Assembly: GCA_964523885.1 (NCBI GenBank)
Contig: CAZFYX010000113.1
Coordinates: forward strand, 1 to 64,000
Direction: 5' to 3'
DNA length: 64,000 nt
Origin: SHXO01 sp964523885
Lineage (GTDB): Bacteria; Pseudomonadota; Gammaproteobacteria; Burkholderiales; SHXO01
Shown: positions 16,497 to 25,088 of the stretch, piece after piece
Layout of the letters: every line of letters starts with the position of its first letter
Position numbering within the stretch: the first letter of the stretch is position 1
Made by a program: the position numbers and the translations under genes
The notes under the pieces: generated by a model
Databases searched by the model: none
Seen by the model: the letters and a program-made list of their open reading frames with translations, nothing else
What the model was told of the DNA's origin: nothing

Positions 16497-16528
16497 GGGG
16501 AATGGGGGCTCTACTTCAAAACCGCAGT

Positions 16529-16618
16529 CAACACAGAGGACACCGAGGAACACAGGGGGGAGGCGGACGATCTCGCCAGCGGTCCTCGGTGTACTTCCGT
16601 GTCCTTGGTGTTCGAGGT
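16529..16618. repeat. Mirror spacer S6 (CACAGAGG-type arms)
   Basis: The left arm at 16529-16558 (CAACACAGAGGACACCGAGG and on) is the imperfect inverse of the right arm at 16581-16618 (GGTCCTCGGTGTACTTCCGT and on), around about 22 bases. It separates two co-directional GH57 genes. The unit is of the same type as in S3 and S7. Confidence 0.83.
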
Positions 16619-16628
16619 GTAAGGGGCT

Positions 16629-18332
16629 TCACGCAGCCCGGCGCATCGCGCCGTCCGTGTGTACGTTGAGCGCGCCCAGGCTGACCGGTTCCGACAGCTG
16701 CGGCGGGACCGGGAGCTTGAGCAGGTGATACAGGTTGGCCAGGTAGGAGCGGAACAGGCGATCGAAAGCCAGCACCGCTTCGCGCGGGTTGTAGTCGCCG
16801 AACCACCAGAACCAGTCCGAGCCTTCGCACACGGCGAGCTGCGCTTCCGCGGCGGCGGCCTCGGCCGGGGACAGGCGAGCGCTCCCCAGCACCAGGTCGT
16901 AGCTCTGCTTGGCGGTGATCAGCAGCTCCCACGCGCGGTTCTTGTCGGGCGAGCCGATCCAGGTCGAGAGGTTGCCGTATACCCAGCTGCCGGTGACCAT
17001 GTCCGGCAGCGTGCGCGCCAGCTGCGCGCTCTGCGCATCGTCCAGCACCGCCGAGAACGTGGTGGTGCGGATGGCGGCGTGCTGCTCCAGCGCGCCGTAC
17101 AGCTCGCGAAAGAAGTAGTACGCGTTGTACGGGTAGTACTCCCAGGCATTCTCGCCGTCGAGGATCACGCTCACGACCGGCGCGGGGTTGCCTGCAGTCG
17201 CCTGCGCAATGCCTTCCAGTTCGCGCACGAAATGCGCGGCTGCATCCGACCCGTGCCACGCCTTGTACTCGAAGCCGATCAGGTCGGACAGCCGGTCGTC
17301 GCGGAAGAAGCAGGCAGGTCCCTCGGCCGAGCCGACGCGCCACGGCCGATAGAGGACGTCCTGGCGGTCGTGCACAGCCAGGCCGGACTTGCGCAGCGAG
17401 TTCATCAGGACGGCCTCGCCGCTCGCCACCCAGCTCACGCCGTGCTCGCCGACCACCCGGCAGAAGGGCAGCGACACCGCGCCTTCGGCTGGCCAGATCC
17501 CGCGCGGACGGGCACCGAACCGACGGGCGTGGCTGTCGAGCGCCTGGTCCAGGTGACGGAGCAGGCGCGTGCGCCCGCCCGGATAGTGGTCTGCCCGGGG
17601 GAACGGCGCATCCGGCAAGGCTTCGCGCGCGCTGTCGAGCTCGAGCAGCAACGGACCGATCGGGTGCTGGTAGGGCGTGGTCGTCAGCTCCACCTGGCCG
17701 CGCGCTGCGAGCGCGCGATAGCGATCCACCGTGCCACGCACGACCTCGGAGATCAGCTCGAACAGCTCGAGGCGATCACCGTGGGTGAAGGCCTCTCCGC
17801 GCGCCATCAGCCGCGCCACGACTTCGCGCTCGCGACGCAGTGCCTCGCCCGTCCACGACAGGTGGTACCAGGTCACCAGGTCGGCGAGGTACTGGCCGGA
17901 GAAGTACACGCAGGGATCCCCGCCCTGCGAGACGGCGTAGGCGTAGAGGTCGCGCAGCCGCTTGTACGGGGTGAAGGGATCGACCATCTTCACGTGGTTG
18001 CTGCGGAAGCACTGGTTGAGCAGGTAGCGGCGGTCGCTGTGCTCGAGGCGGTCGAGGTCCTCGTGCACGAGCAGGCGCAGCAGCGGATCGCGCAGGCGCC
18101 CGGTGCGGAACTGATCGGCGTAGTCGTCGATCTGGTCGAGCAGGATCGGGACGAGGTTGACCACCGCCTGTACGCCGGGATGGGCCTCGAGGTGCGCCGC
18201 CATGTCGCTGTAGTCCTTCAGCGCATGCAGGTACACCCACGGCTGCTGGAACTCGCCGCTGTCCTGGTCGCGGAAGTCGGGCTGGTGCATGTGCCACAGC
18301 AACACCAGCCGGAGGGAGGGCTGCATGCTCAT
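16629..18332 (-). CDS. GH57 glycoside hydrolase (alpha-amylase/amylopullulanase type)
   Basis: A second GH57 enzyme, 567 residues. The N-terminal LVLLWHMHQPDFRD is the first GH57 conserved region. GIWPAEGAVS gives a candidate nucleophile Glu283, and VSVILDGENAWEYYP the acid/base Asp392. It resembles alpha-amylase-like GH57 proteins found in bacterial glycogen clusters and is not close to the glucanotransferase next door. It probably trims or rearranges glycogen in the cytoplasm, as no signal peptide is seen. glgC lies 21 bases upstream on the same strand, so the two are likely co-transcribed. Confidence 0.85.
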   Translation of the reverse strand: MSMQPSLRLVLLWHMHQPDFRDQDSGEFQQPWVYLHALKDYSDMAAHLEAHPGVQAVVNLVPILLDQIDDYADQFRTGRLRDPLLRLLVHEDLDRLEHSDRRYLLNQCFRSNHVKMVDPFTPYKRLRDLYAYAVSQGGDPCVYFSGQYLADLVTWYHLSWTGEALRREREVVARLMARGEAFTHGDRLELFELISEVVRGTVDRYRALAARGQVELTTTPYQHPIGPLLLELDSAREALPDAPFPRADHYPGGRTRLLRHLDQALDSHARRFGARPRGIWPAEGAVSLPFCRVVGEHGVSWVASGEAVLMNSLRKSGLAVHDRQDVLYRPWRVGSAEGPACFFRDDRLSDLIGFEYKAWHGSDAAAHFVRELEGIAQATAGNPAPVVSVILDGENAWEYYPYNAYYFFRELYGALEQHAAIRTTTFSAVLDDAQSAQLARTLPDMVTGSWVYGNLSTWIGSPDKNRAWELLITAKQSYDLVLGSARLSPAEAAAAEAQLAVCEGSDWFWWFGDYNPREAVLAFDRLFRSYLANLYHLLKLPVPPQLSEPVSLGALNVHTDGAMRRAA

Positions 18333-18353
18333 CGAAGCGGGACCGGCGGCGGC

Positions 18354-19658
18354 TCAGTGATGGTAGTGCGTCTTCTGCCCGAGCATCTCCGGCGTGACCA
18401 GGGTGACGCCCTTCTCGGTGACGTGGAAGCGGCGGCGGTCCCCGGCCGGATCGAAGCCGGCCCGGAAGCCTTCCGGCAGCACGCAGCCCTTGTCGATCAC
18501 CACGCGGCGCAGCTGTACGTGCCGGTTCACCACCACGTCGGGAAGGATCACGGCGTCGTCGATGGTGCCGTAGCTGTGCACGCGGACGTTGGAGAACAGC
18601 AGCGAGCGGCGCACGGTCGAGCCGCTGATGATGCAGCCACCCGACACCATCGAGTCGAGCGCCATGCCGCGCCGGCCCTCGTCGTCGAACACGAACTTGG
18701 CCGGCGGCAGCTGCTCCTGGTAGGTCCAGATCGGCCAGACCTCGTCGTAGATGGACAGCTCGGGCGTGACGTGGATGAGGTCGACGTTGGCCTCGTAGTA
18801 CGCGTCCACCGTCCCGACGTCCCGCCAGTAGGGTCGGCCCTCGTTCATCCCCACGCAGCTGTCCTGGAAGCGGTGCGCGAACACGCGATAGCGCGGCACC
18901 AGGTAGGGGATGATGTCGCGGCCGAAGTCGTGCTTGGACTTCGGCTCGTCGGCGTCGCGCGCCACCTGCTCGTAGAGGAAGCGGGCGTTGAACACGTAGA
19001 TGCCCATGCTCGCCAGCGCCTGGTCGGGCTTGCCGGGAACCGGCTTGGGCTCGGGCGGCTTCTCGTTGAACTCGCGCACGCGCATGCTCTCGTCGACGCT
19101 CATCACGCCGAAGGCGCGCGCATCGGCGATCGGCACCTCGATGCATCCGACCGTGATGTCGGCCTGGCGGGAGACGTGGTAGGCGAGCATGCGGGCGTAG
19201 TCCATCTTGTAGATGTGGTCGCCGGCCAGGATGAGCACGTACTCGGGGTCGTTGCTCTTGAGGATGTCGAGGTTCTGGAACACCGCGTCCGCGGTGCCCT
19301 GGTACCAGAGGTCTTCCTGCACCCGCTGCGAGGCCGGCAGCAGGTCCACGAACTCCTTGAGCCGGCCGTCAAGGAAGCTCCAGCCGCGCTGGATGTGGCG
19401 GATCAGGCTGTGCGACTTGTACTGCGTGGCCACGCCGATGCGGCGGATGCCCGAGTTGACGCAGTTCGACAGCGGGAAGTCGATGATGCGGAACTTCCCG
19501 CCGAATGGGACCGCGGGCTTGGCACGCCAGTCGGTGAGTTGCATCAGGCGGCTGCCGCGCCCGCCAGCGAGGATGAGGGCGTAGGTGCGGTTGGTCAGCT
19601 GGCTGACGAAGCGCACCTCCTGGTTCGGGACGGCGGGATTGGCGGGCTGGCTGGACAT
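18354..19658 (-). CDS. glgC: Glucose-1-phosphate adenylyltransferase (GlgC)
   Basis: Makes ADP-glucose from ATP and glucose-1-phosphate, the committed step of glycogen synthesis. The 434-residue protein has the nucleotidyltransferase signature LILAGGRGSRLMQLT near residue 27, KPAVPFGGKFRIIDFPLSNC, the catalytic region LAGDHIYKMDY, and a C-terminal left-handed beta-helix part. Full length for the family. ATG 19658 (MSSQPANP) was chosen over upstream codons. It is the first gene of a minus-strand run that continues into both GH57 genes, and it is divergent from glgB-glgA. Confidence 0.92.
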   Translation of the reverse strand: MSSQPANPAVPNQEVRFVSQLTNRTYALILAGGRGSRLMQLTDWRAKPAVPFGGKFRIIDFPLSNCVNSGIRRIGVATQYKSHSLIRHIQRGWSFLDGRLKEFVDLLPASQRVQEDLWYQGTADAVFQNLDILKSNDPEYVLILAGDHIYKMDYARMLAYHVSRQADITVGCIEVPIADARAFGVMSVDESMRVREFNEKPPEPKPVPGKPDQALASMGIYVFNARFLYEQVARDADEPKSKHDFGRDIIPYLVPRYRVFAHRFQDSCVGMNEGRPYWRDVGTVDAYYEANVDLIHVTPELSIYDEVWPIWTYQEQLPPAKFVFDDEGRRGMALDSMVSGGCIISGSTVRRSLLFSNVRVHSYGTIDDAVILPDVVVNRHVQLRRVVIDKGCVLPEGFRAGFDPAGDRRRFHVTEKGVTLVTPEMLGQKTHYHH

Positions 19659-19794
19659 GGGCGGTGCTCGTGCTTGCTGCGAACGCATTCTGACCCGCCA
19701 CCCGGCGCTGCCCTTGAACCCCATCCAGGACAACCGAGCGGCTGCGGCGCGACCGACCCCTGACGAATCAATGGGAATTGCACGGTAGCCAGCC

Positions 19795-19800
19795 TATAAT
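19795..19800 (+). promoter_or_regulatory. Possible -10 box upstream of glgB
   Basis: TATAAT occurs at 19795-19800 in the 249-base gap between divergent glgC and glgB, about 110 bases before the glgB ATG. No good -35 box is found at 16-18 bases upstream (TGGGAA at 19772 is the nearest), so an extended or activator-dependent promoter would be needed. The rest of the gap shows nothing recognisable. Confidence 0.35.
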
Positions 19801-19907
19801 ACGTTCCGCGAGCAGCCGCCGCCAGCACCGCAGGGCGTGTCCCGCGCTGCCGACCCGGTACGAACGCCGCCCCGTGCAGTGTGTCGCATCCCGGTTCAAG
19901 GCTCCCC

Positions 19908-22106
19908 ATGACTTCCGCTCCCAGCCCCGTCCTCGTGTCCGACCCGCTGCTCGACCAGCTGCTGGCGGCGCGGCTGCACGATCCGTTCGCGTTCCTGGGG
20001 CTGCATCCGGCAGCGGACGGCTGGCGCCTGCGGGTGTTCCGGCCCCATGCCGAGGAGATCTGGCTGCACCTGCCCACCGGGCTCGCGCCCCTGCAGCGGG
20101 TGCATCCCGCCGGGCTGTTCGAGTGGGCCGGCACGCAGCCGCCCGCCGGCCCCTGCGTGCTGGGGGTGCTGGAGGATGGCCGGGTGCACGAGATGCACGA
20201 CCCCTATGCCTTCGCGCCGGTCATCGGCGGGCACGACCTGTACCTGCTCAACGAGGGCCGCCTGCGCCAGGGCTGGAGAGTGCTGGGAACCCAGGCGGAA
20301 CGACGCGACGGCGTGCTCGGCACCCGCTTCGCGGTCTGGGCTCCCAATGCCGAGCGGGTAAGCGTGATCGGCGACTTCAACCGCTGGGATGGCCGGGTGC
20401 ACCCGATGGCCGTGCACGGCAGCAGCGGGGTGTGGGAACTGTTCATCCCGGGGCTGCAGGGCGGCGAACTGTACAAGTTCGAGATCCGCAATCGCGCCAC
20501 CGGCGAGATCCTGGTGAAGATCGACCCGTATGCGCAGCAGTTCGAGCGCCGTCCGGGCTCCTCTTCGCGGGTGAGTGCGCCGACGGCCTATGAGTGGAAC
20601 GACGCGGCCTGGCTGGCGGCGCGGGCAGGCTGGGACTGGCAGCACGCGCCGATCAACGTCTACGAAGTCCATCTGGGCTCGTGGAAGCGCCATCCGGACG
20701 GCCGCTTCTACACCTACCGCGAGCTCGCGGACCACCTGGTCCCGTACGTGCGCGAGATGGGCTTCACGCACGTCGAGCTCCTGCCGGTCAGCGAGCACCC
20801 GCTGGACGAGTCGTGGGGCTACCAGACCACCGGCTACTTCGCCGCCACCAGCCGCTTCGGCAACGCCGACGACCTGCGCGCTTTGGTCGACACCTTCCAT
20901 CAAGCCGGCGTCGGCGTCTTCCTCGACTGGGTGCCCGGCCACTTCCCGCAGGACCAGTGGGCCCTCTCGCGCTACGACGGCACCGCGCTGTACGAGCACG
21001 CCGACCCGCGCCTCGGACTGCACCAAGACTGGGGCACGCACGTGTTCAACTACGGGCGCAACGAGGTGCGCAGCTTCCTGCTCTCCAGCGCGAACTACTG
21101 GCTGTCGCAGTTCCACATTGACGGGCTGCGCGTCGACGCGGTCGCCTCGATGCTCTACCTCGACTACTCGCGCAAGCAAGGCGAGTGGGTGCCCAACCGC
21201 TACGGCGGGCGCGAGAACCTCGAAGCGATCGACTTCCTGCGCGAGCTCAACGTCATGGTGCACGAGGAATTCCCCGGCGCACTCACGATGGCGGAGGAAT
21301 CGACCTCCTGGCCGATGGTGTCGCGGCCCACCTACGTGGGCGGGCTCGGCTTCACGCTCAAGTGGAACATGGGCTGGATGAACGACACCCTGCGCTACAT
21401 GCACCTCGACCCGGTGCACCGGCGCTTCCACCACAACCAGCTCACCTTCGGCCAGCTGTACGCCTACACCGAGAACTTCCTCCTGCCGCTCTCGCACGAC
21501 GAGGTAGTGCACGGGAAGGGGTCCCTGCTCGACAAGATGCCCGGCGACACCTGGCAGGAGTTCGCCAACCTGCGCCTGCTGTTCACCTACCAGCTCACCG
21601 TGCCCGGCAAGAAGCTCAACTTCATGGGCAACGAGCTGGGCCAGGGGCGCGAGTGGAAGGTCCGCTGGGAGCTCGACTGGGGGCTGCTGGCGGTGGACTG
21701 GCACGCCGGGGTACAGCGCATGCTGCGTGACCTGAACCACCTGTACCGCACGCTGCCGAGCCTGCACGAGCTGGATTTCTCGCCGGAAGGCTTCGCGTGG
21801 GTCGACTGCCACGACGCCGACCACTCCACCCTGAGCTACCTGCGCCGCGCGCGCGACGGGCGGGTGGCCGTGGTGGTCCTCAACTTCACCCCGGTGCCGC
21901 GCACCGGCTACCGCATCGGCCTGCCGGTGGCCGGGCGCTATCGCGAGATCTTCAACAGCGACTCGGGCCACTACGGCGGCAGCAACCTGGGCAATGGCGG
22001 CGGGGTGCAGGCCGAGGCCCTGCCGTGGATGGGCCTGCCGGTTTCGGCCGCCATCACGCTGCCGCCGCTCGCCGGCGTCATCCTCGTTCCGGAGCACGGC
22101 CACTGA
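19908..22106 (+). CDS. glgB: 1,4-alpha-glucan branching enzyme (GlgB)
   Basis: Introduces alpha-1,6 branches into glycogen. 732 residues from ATG 19908, normal length. Order of domains: N-terminal modules (1-215), GH13 catalytic barrel with HPLDESWGYQTTGYF, IDGLRVDAVASM (nucleophile Asp), TMAEEST (general acid Glu) and LPLSHDEVVHGK, then a C-terminal beta domain. It overlaps glgA by one base (TGATG), so the two should be coupled. It diverges from glgC. The in-frame codon nine residues upstream (19881) lacks a better ribosome site. Confidence 0.93.
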   Translation: MTSAPSPVLVSDPLLDQLLAARLHDPFAFLGLHPAADGWRLRVFRPHAEEIWLHLPTGLAPLQRVHPAGLFEWAGTQPPAGPCVLGVLEDGRVHEMHDPYAFAPVIGGHDLYLLNEGRLRQGWRVLGTQAERRDGVLGTRFAVWAPNAERVSVIGDFNRWDGRVHPMAVHGSSGVWELFIPGLQGGELYKFEIRNRATGEILVKIDPYAQQFERRPGSSSRVSAPTAYEWNDAAWLAARAGWDWQHAPINVYEVHLGSWKRHPDGRFYTYRELADHLVPYVREMGFTHVELLPVSEHPLDESWGYQTTGYFAATSRFGNADDLRALVDTFHQAGVGVFLDWVPGHFPQDQWALSRYDGTALYEHADPRLGLHQDWGTHVFNYGRNEVRSFLLSSANYWLSQFHIDGLRVDAVASMLYLDYSRKQGEWVPNRYGGRENLEAIDFLRELNVMVHEEFPGALTMAEESTSWPMVSRPTYVGGLGFTLKWNMGWMNDTLRYMHLDPVHRRFHHNQLTFGQLYAYTENFLLPLSHDEVVHGKGSLLDKMPGDTWQEFANLRLLFTYQLTVPGKKLNFMGNELGQGREWKVRWELDWGLLAVDWHAGVQRMLRDLNHLYRTLPSLHELDFSPEGFAWVDCHDADHSTLSYLRRARDGRVAVVVLNFTPVPRTGYRIGLPVAGRYREIFNSDSGHYGGSNLGNGGGVQAEALPWMGLPVSAAITLPPLAGVILVPEHGH

Positions 22107-23575
22107 TGTCGACGCGCAAGATCCCGGCACTGTTCGTCACCTCGGAGGCCGCGCCGCTGGTCAAGACCGGCGGGCTGGCGGACGTGAGCGGCTCGCTGCC
22201 GGTCGCGCTGATGCACCAGGGCGTCGACGTGCGCGTGCTCATGCCCGGCTATCCGGCGGTGATGGAGGGCGTGAAGTCCAAGGGCCGGCTCACCAGCTTC
22301 CCGGCCCTGGGCGAGCTGCCCGCGAGCCAGGTGCTGGCCGGCAAGCTCCCCGGCGGCGTGCCGCTGCTGATCGTCGACTGTCCGCGCCTGTACGAACGCC
22401 CCGGCGGACCGTACCAGGACACCACCGGCAAGGACTGGGCCGACAACGACCTGCGCTTCGGCCTGCTCGGCTACGTCGCGGCGATGCTCTCGACCAGCCA
22501 GTCCCCGGTGAGCTGGCGCCCGCGGATCCTCCACTGCAACGACTGGCAGGCCGGGCTCGCGCCCGCCTACCTGCGCTACATGCCGGGCGAGCATGCACGC
22601 AGCGTCATGACCATCCACAACCTCGCCTACCAGGGCGTGTTTCCGCCGGTCACGGTAAGCCGGCTCGGCCTGGCGCCTTCCACCTTCAATCCCGACGGCG
22701 TCGAGTATTACGGCAACATGTCGTTCCTCAAGGCCGGGCTGTTCTACGCCGACCACGTCACGACGGTCAGTCCCAACTATGCCCAGGAGATCCAGCGCGA
22801 GCCGCTGGGAATGGGCATGCAGGGCCTGCTCGCGCACCGTGCCGCGCACCTGACCGGGATCCTCAACGGCATCGACACCGACGCCTGGGATCCCGAGTCC
22901 GATCCGTACATCGCGAAGTACTACAACGCGTCGCGCCTGCCCGTGAAGCTCGAGAACAAGCGTGCGCTGCAGGGCCGGCTGGGACTGGAAGCGAACGACG
23001 ACATCCCGCTGCTCGGCAGCGTGGGTCGCTTCACCCACCAGAAGGGCTTCGACCTGCTCCTGCAGTGCGTGCCCGACCTGCTCAAGCTGCCCGTGCAGCT
23101 GGCCGTGCTGGGCTCCGGCGACGCCGAGTTGCAGGAATCCTGGCAGGCCCTGGCACGCAGCCATGCGGGGAAGATCGGGGTGCAGATCGGTTACGACGAA
23201 AGCCTCGCGCACCAGATCGAGGCCGGTGCGGACCTGTTCGTGATGCCCTCGCGCTTCGAGCCGTGCGGGCTGAACCAGATGTACAGCCAGCGCTATGGCA
23301 CGCCGCCGATCGTGCACGCCACCGGCGGGCTGGTCGATTCGGTCGTCGATGCCACGCCCGAAGCGATCGCGGCCAGGACGGCGACCGGTTTCGCGTTCGC
23401 CCCGATGAGCCGGCCTGCCCTGCTCGCGGCCGTCACCCGCGCGGTGACCGCGTACCGCGACAAGAAGCTCTGGCGCCAGCTGCAGAAGAACGGCATGGGC
23501 CGGGACTTCAGCTGGGAGGCGAGCGCCCAGCGCTACGTCGAGCTGTATCGGACCCTGATCACAGCGAAGGCGTGA
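22106..23575 (+). CDS. glgA: Glycogen synthase (GlgA)
   Basis: Elongates glycogen from ADP-glucose (GT5). 489 residues, full length. The ADP-glucose motif KTGGLADVSGSLP is at 19-31, HCNDWQAGLAPAY in the first domain, and the C-terminal PSRFEPCGLNQMYSQRYGTPP carries the conserved Glu. It starts within the glgB stop (TGATG). With glgC, glgB, the two GH57 enzymes and the separate phosphorylase at 41079 it completes a glycogen synthesis and turnover set. Confidence 0.93.
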   Translation: MSTRKIPALFVTSEAAPLVKTGGLADVSGSLPVALMHQGVDVRVLMPGYPAVMEGVKSKGRLTSFPALGELPASQVLAGKLPGGVPLLIVDCPRLYERPGGPYQDTTGKDWADNDLRFGLLGYVAAMLSTSQSPVSWRPRILHCNDWQAGLAPAYLRYMPGEHARSVMTIHNLAYQGVFPPVTVSRLGLAPSTFNPDGVEYYGNMSFLKAGLFYADHVTTVSPNYAQEIQREPLGMGMQGLLAHRAAHLTGILNGIDTDAWDPESDPYIAKYYNASRLPVKLENKRALQGRLGLEANDDIPLLGSVGRFTHQKGFDLLLQCVPDLLKLPVQLAVLGSGDAELQESWQALARSHAGKIGVQIGYDESLAHQIEAGADLFVMPSRFEPCGLNQMYSQRYGTPPIVHATGGLVDSVVDATPEAIAARTATGFAFAPMSRPALLAAVTRAVTAYRDKKLWRQLQKNGMGRDFSWEASAQRYVELYRTLITAKA

Positions 23576-23599
23576 CAGCCGATGCGTGAACGAACCGCC

Positions 23600-23617
23600 T
23601 GACGGTGGGCACCGTCA
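23600..23617. terminator. Possible hairpin after glgA
   Basis: TGACGGT-GGGC-ACCGTCA is a perfect 7-base-pair stem with a 4-base loop, 24 bases past the glgA stop. No U-run follows, so it may be a weak or Rho-assisted terminator, or serve another purpose, between glgA and the lar operon. Confidence 0.4.
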
Positions 23618-23692
23618 CGCCGTTCTGTCACGGCCATGAAAGGGCGACCCCTTCAGGGTAAAATACCCAGTTCACGGGAAGGAGGAGAGCTC

Positions 23693-25015
23693 ATGATCGG
23701 CGATCGCATCGAAGTCAACATCGCGGGCGGCCTGGATATTCCCCTGCCGAAGATGGTCCACATCCGGCAGAAGTTCCAGACCCAGAAGGTGGCCAGCGTC
23801 AGCCAGACCGTCGCCGAGCAGTTCAAGCGGCCCGAGGTGCGTGCCAAGGTCAAGCCGGGCATGACCATCGCGCTGGGCGTGGGCAGCCGCGGCATCGCCA
23901 ACATCGCCGAGGCGGTCAAGCAGACCGTCGCGGAACTCAAGGCGCTCGGCGCCCAGCCCTTCGTGTTTCCGGCCATGGGCAGCCACGGCGGCGCGACCGC
24001 CGAAGGCCAGCACCAGGTGCTGACCGACTACGGGGTGACCGAGGCCTACATCGGCTGCCCGGTGCGCTCGAGCCTGGAGGTGGTCGAGCTGGGCAGGGTG
24101 GACGGGATGCCCGTCTACATGGACAAGCTCGCCTCGCAGGCCGACGGGTTCGCGTTCGTCTGCCGGATCAAGCCGCACACCAACTTCCGCGCCCCGATCG
24201 AGAGCGGCATCGTCAAGATGATGACCATCGGCATGGGCAAGATCACCGGCGCCACCGAGCTGCACACCTTCGGCATGGACATGTTCGGCGAGCTGCTGCC
24301 GAAGGCCGCGCGCTTCATCATGTCGAAGAAGCAGTTCCTGTTCGGGGTGGGAATGGTCGAGAACGCCGCGGACGAGACCGCCCTGATCGAGGTGGTCCCG
24401 GCCGAGCAGCTGTGGGAGCGCGAGCCGGTCCTGCAGCAGAAGGCCAAGGACTTCATGGCCCGCATCTGCTTCGACGAAGTGGACGTGCTCGTCATCGAGA
24501 CGATGGGCAAGAACATCAGCGGCTCCGGCTTCGATCCCAACATCACCGGCCGCAACTCGCGCTTCATCGACTGGGACATGAAGCCGCTGGTGAAGAAGAT
24601 CGTGGTGCTGGGCCTGACGCCGGAGACGCACGGCAACGCCACCGGTCTGGGCCTGGCCGACGTGATCACCATGCGCCTGTACAAGGAAGTCGACGTCACC
24701 AAGACCTACACCAACGTGATCGCCTCGACCTACCTCGACGGTGCCGTGATCCCGATGGTCATGAACACCGACGAGGACGCCATCCGCCTGGCGGTGAAGA
24801 CGGTGGTGCGGGTGAAGCCCCAGGACTGCCGGATCGTGCGCATCCGCAACACCCTCGAGCTGATCGACATCCACGTGTCCGAGCCGATGCTGGCGCAGGT
24901 CAAGGCCAATCCGCAGCAGTTCGAGATCGTCGGACAGCCCGAGCCGTTCAAGTTCGACGCCAAGGGCGTGCTCTACCCGATGCTCGGCCGCCACACCGAA
25001 CACGCGCACGCCTGA
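23693..25015 (+). CDS. LarA-like nickel-pincer-dependent racemase/epimerase (DUF2088 class)
   Basis: Probable enzyme using the nickel-pincer nucleotide, since the three cofactor genes follow it. 440 residues from ATG 23693, preceded by GGAGGAG. Candidate active-site residues are His98 (MGSHGGATAEGQ), His162 (IKPHTNFRAP), Lys175 (GIVKMM) and His191 (ELHTFG). The Lys-to-His gap of 16 equals that between Lys184 (cofactor link) and His200 (nickel ligand) of L. plantarum LarA. The surrounding motifs differ from lactate racemase, and the His-to-Lys gap is 13 rather than 10, so the substrate is probably a different 2-hydroxy acid. No lactate permease or LarD channel is near. Confidence 0.8.
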   Translation: MIGDRIEVNIAGGLDIPLPKMVHIRQKFQTQKVASVSQTVAEQFKRPEVRAKVKPGMTIALGVGSRGIANIAEAVKQTVAELKALGAQPFVFPAMGSHGGATAEGQHQVLTDYGVTEAYIGCPVRSSLEVVELGRVDGMPVYMDKLASQADGFAFVCRIKPHTNFRAPIESGIVKMMTIGMGKITGATELHTFGMDMFGELLPKAARFIMSKKQFLFGVGMVENAADETALIEVVPAEQLWEREPVLQQKAKDFMARICFDEVDVLVIETMGKNISGSGFDPNITGRNSRFIDWDMKPLVKKIVVLGLTPETHGNATGLGLADVITMRLYKEVDVTKTYTNVIASTYLDGAVIPMVMNTDEDAIRLAVKTVVRVKPQDCRIVRIRNTLELIDIHVSEPMLAQVKANPQQFEIVGQPEPFKFDAKGVLYPMLGRHTEHAHA

Positions 25016-25088
25016 TCGCAGCACCTGCGCTCCTCCCGCCGCGGCGGGGGGAGCGCCCGGGTCCCTTCCTCTCAGCACCCGTTCCGCC

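Noticed and set aside
16659..19763. Long plus-strand open frame opposite the second GH57 gene and glgC
   Set aside because: Antisense to two strong genes with catalytic motifs; composition typical of a shadow.
25016..25088. Promoter between the LarA-like gene and larC
   Set aside because: No convincing -35/-10 pair; the short gap and tight downstream overlaps suggest a single operon.
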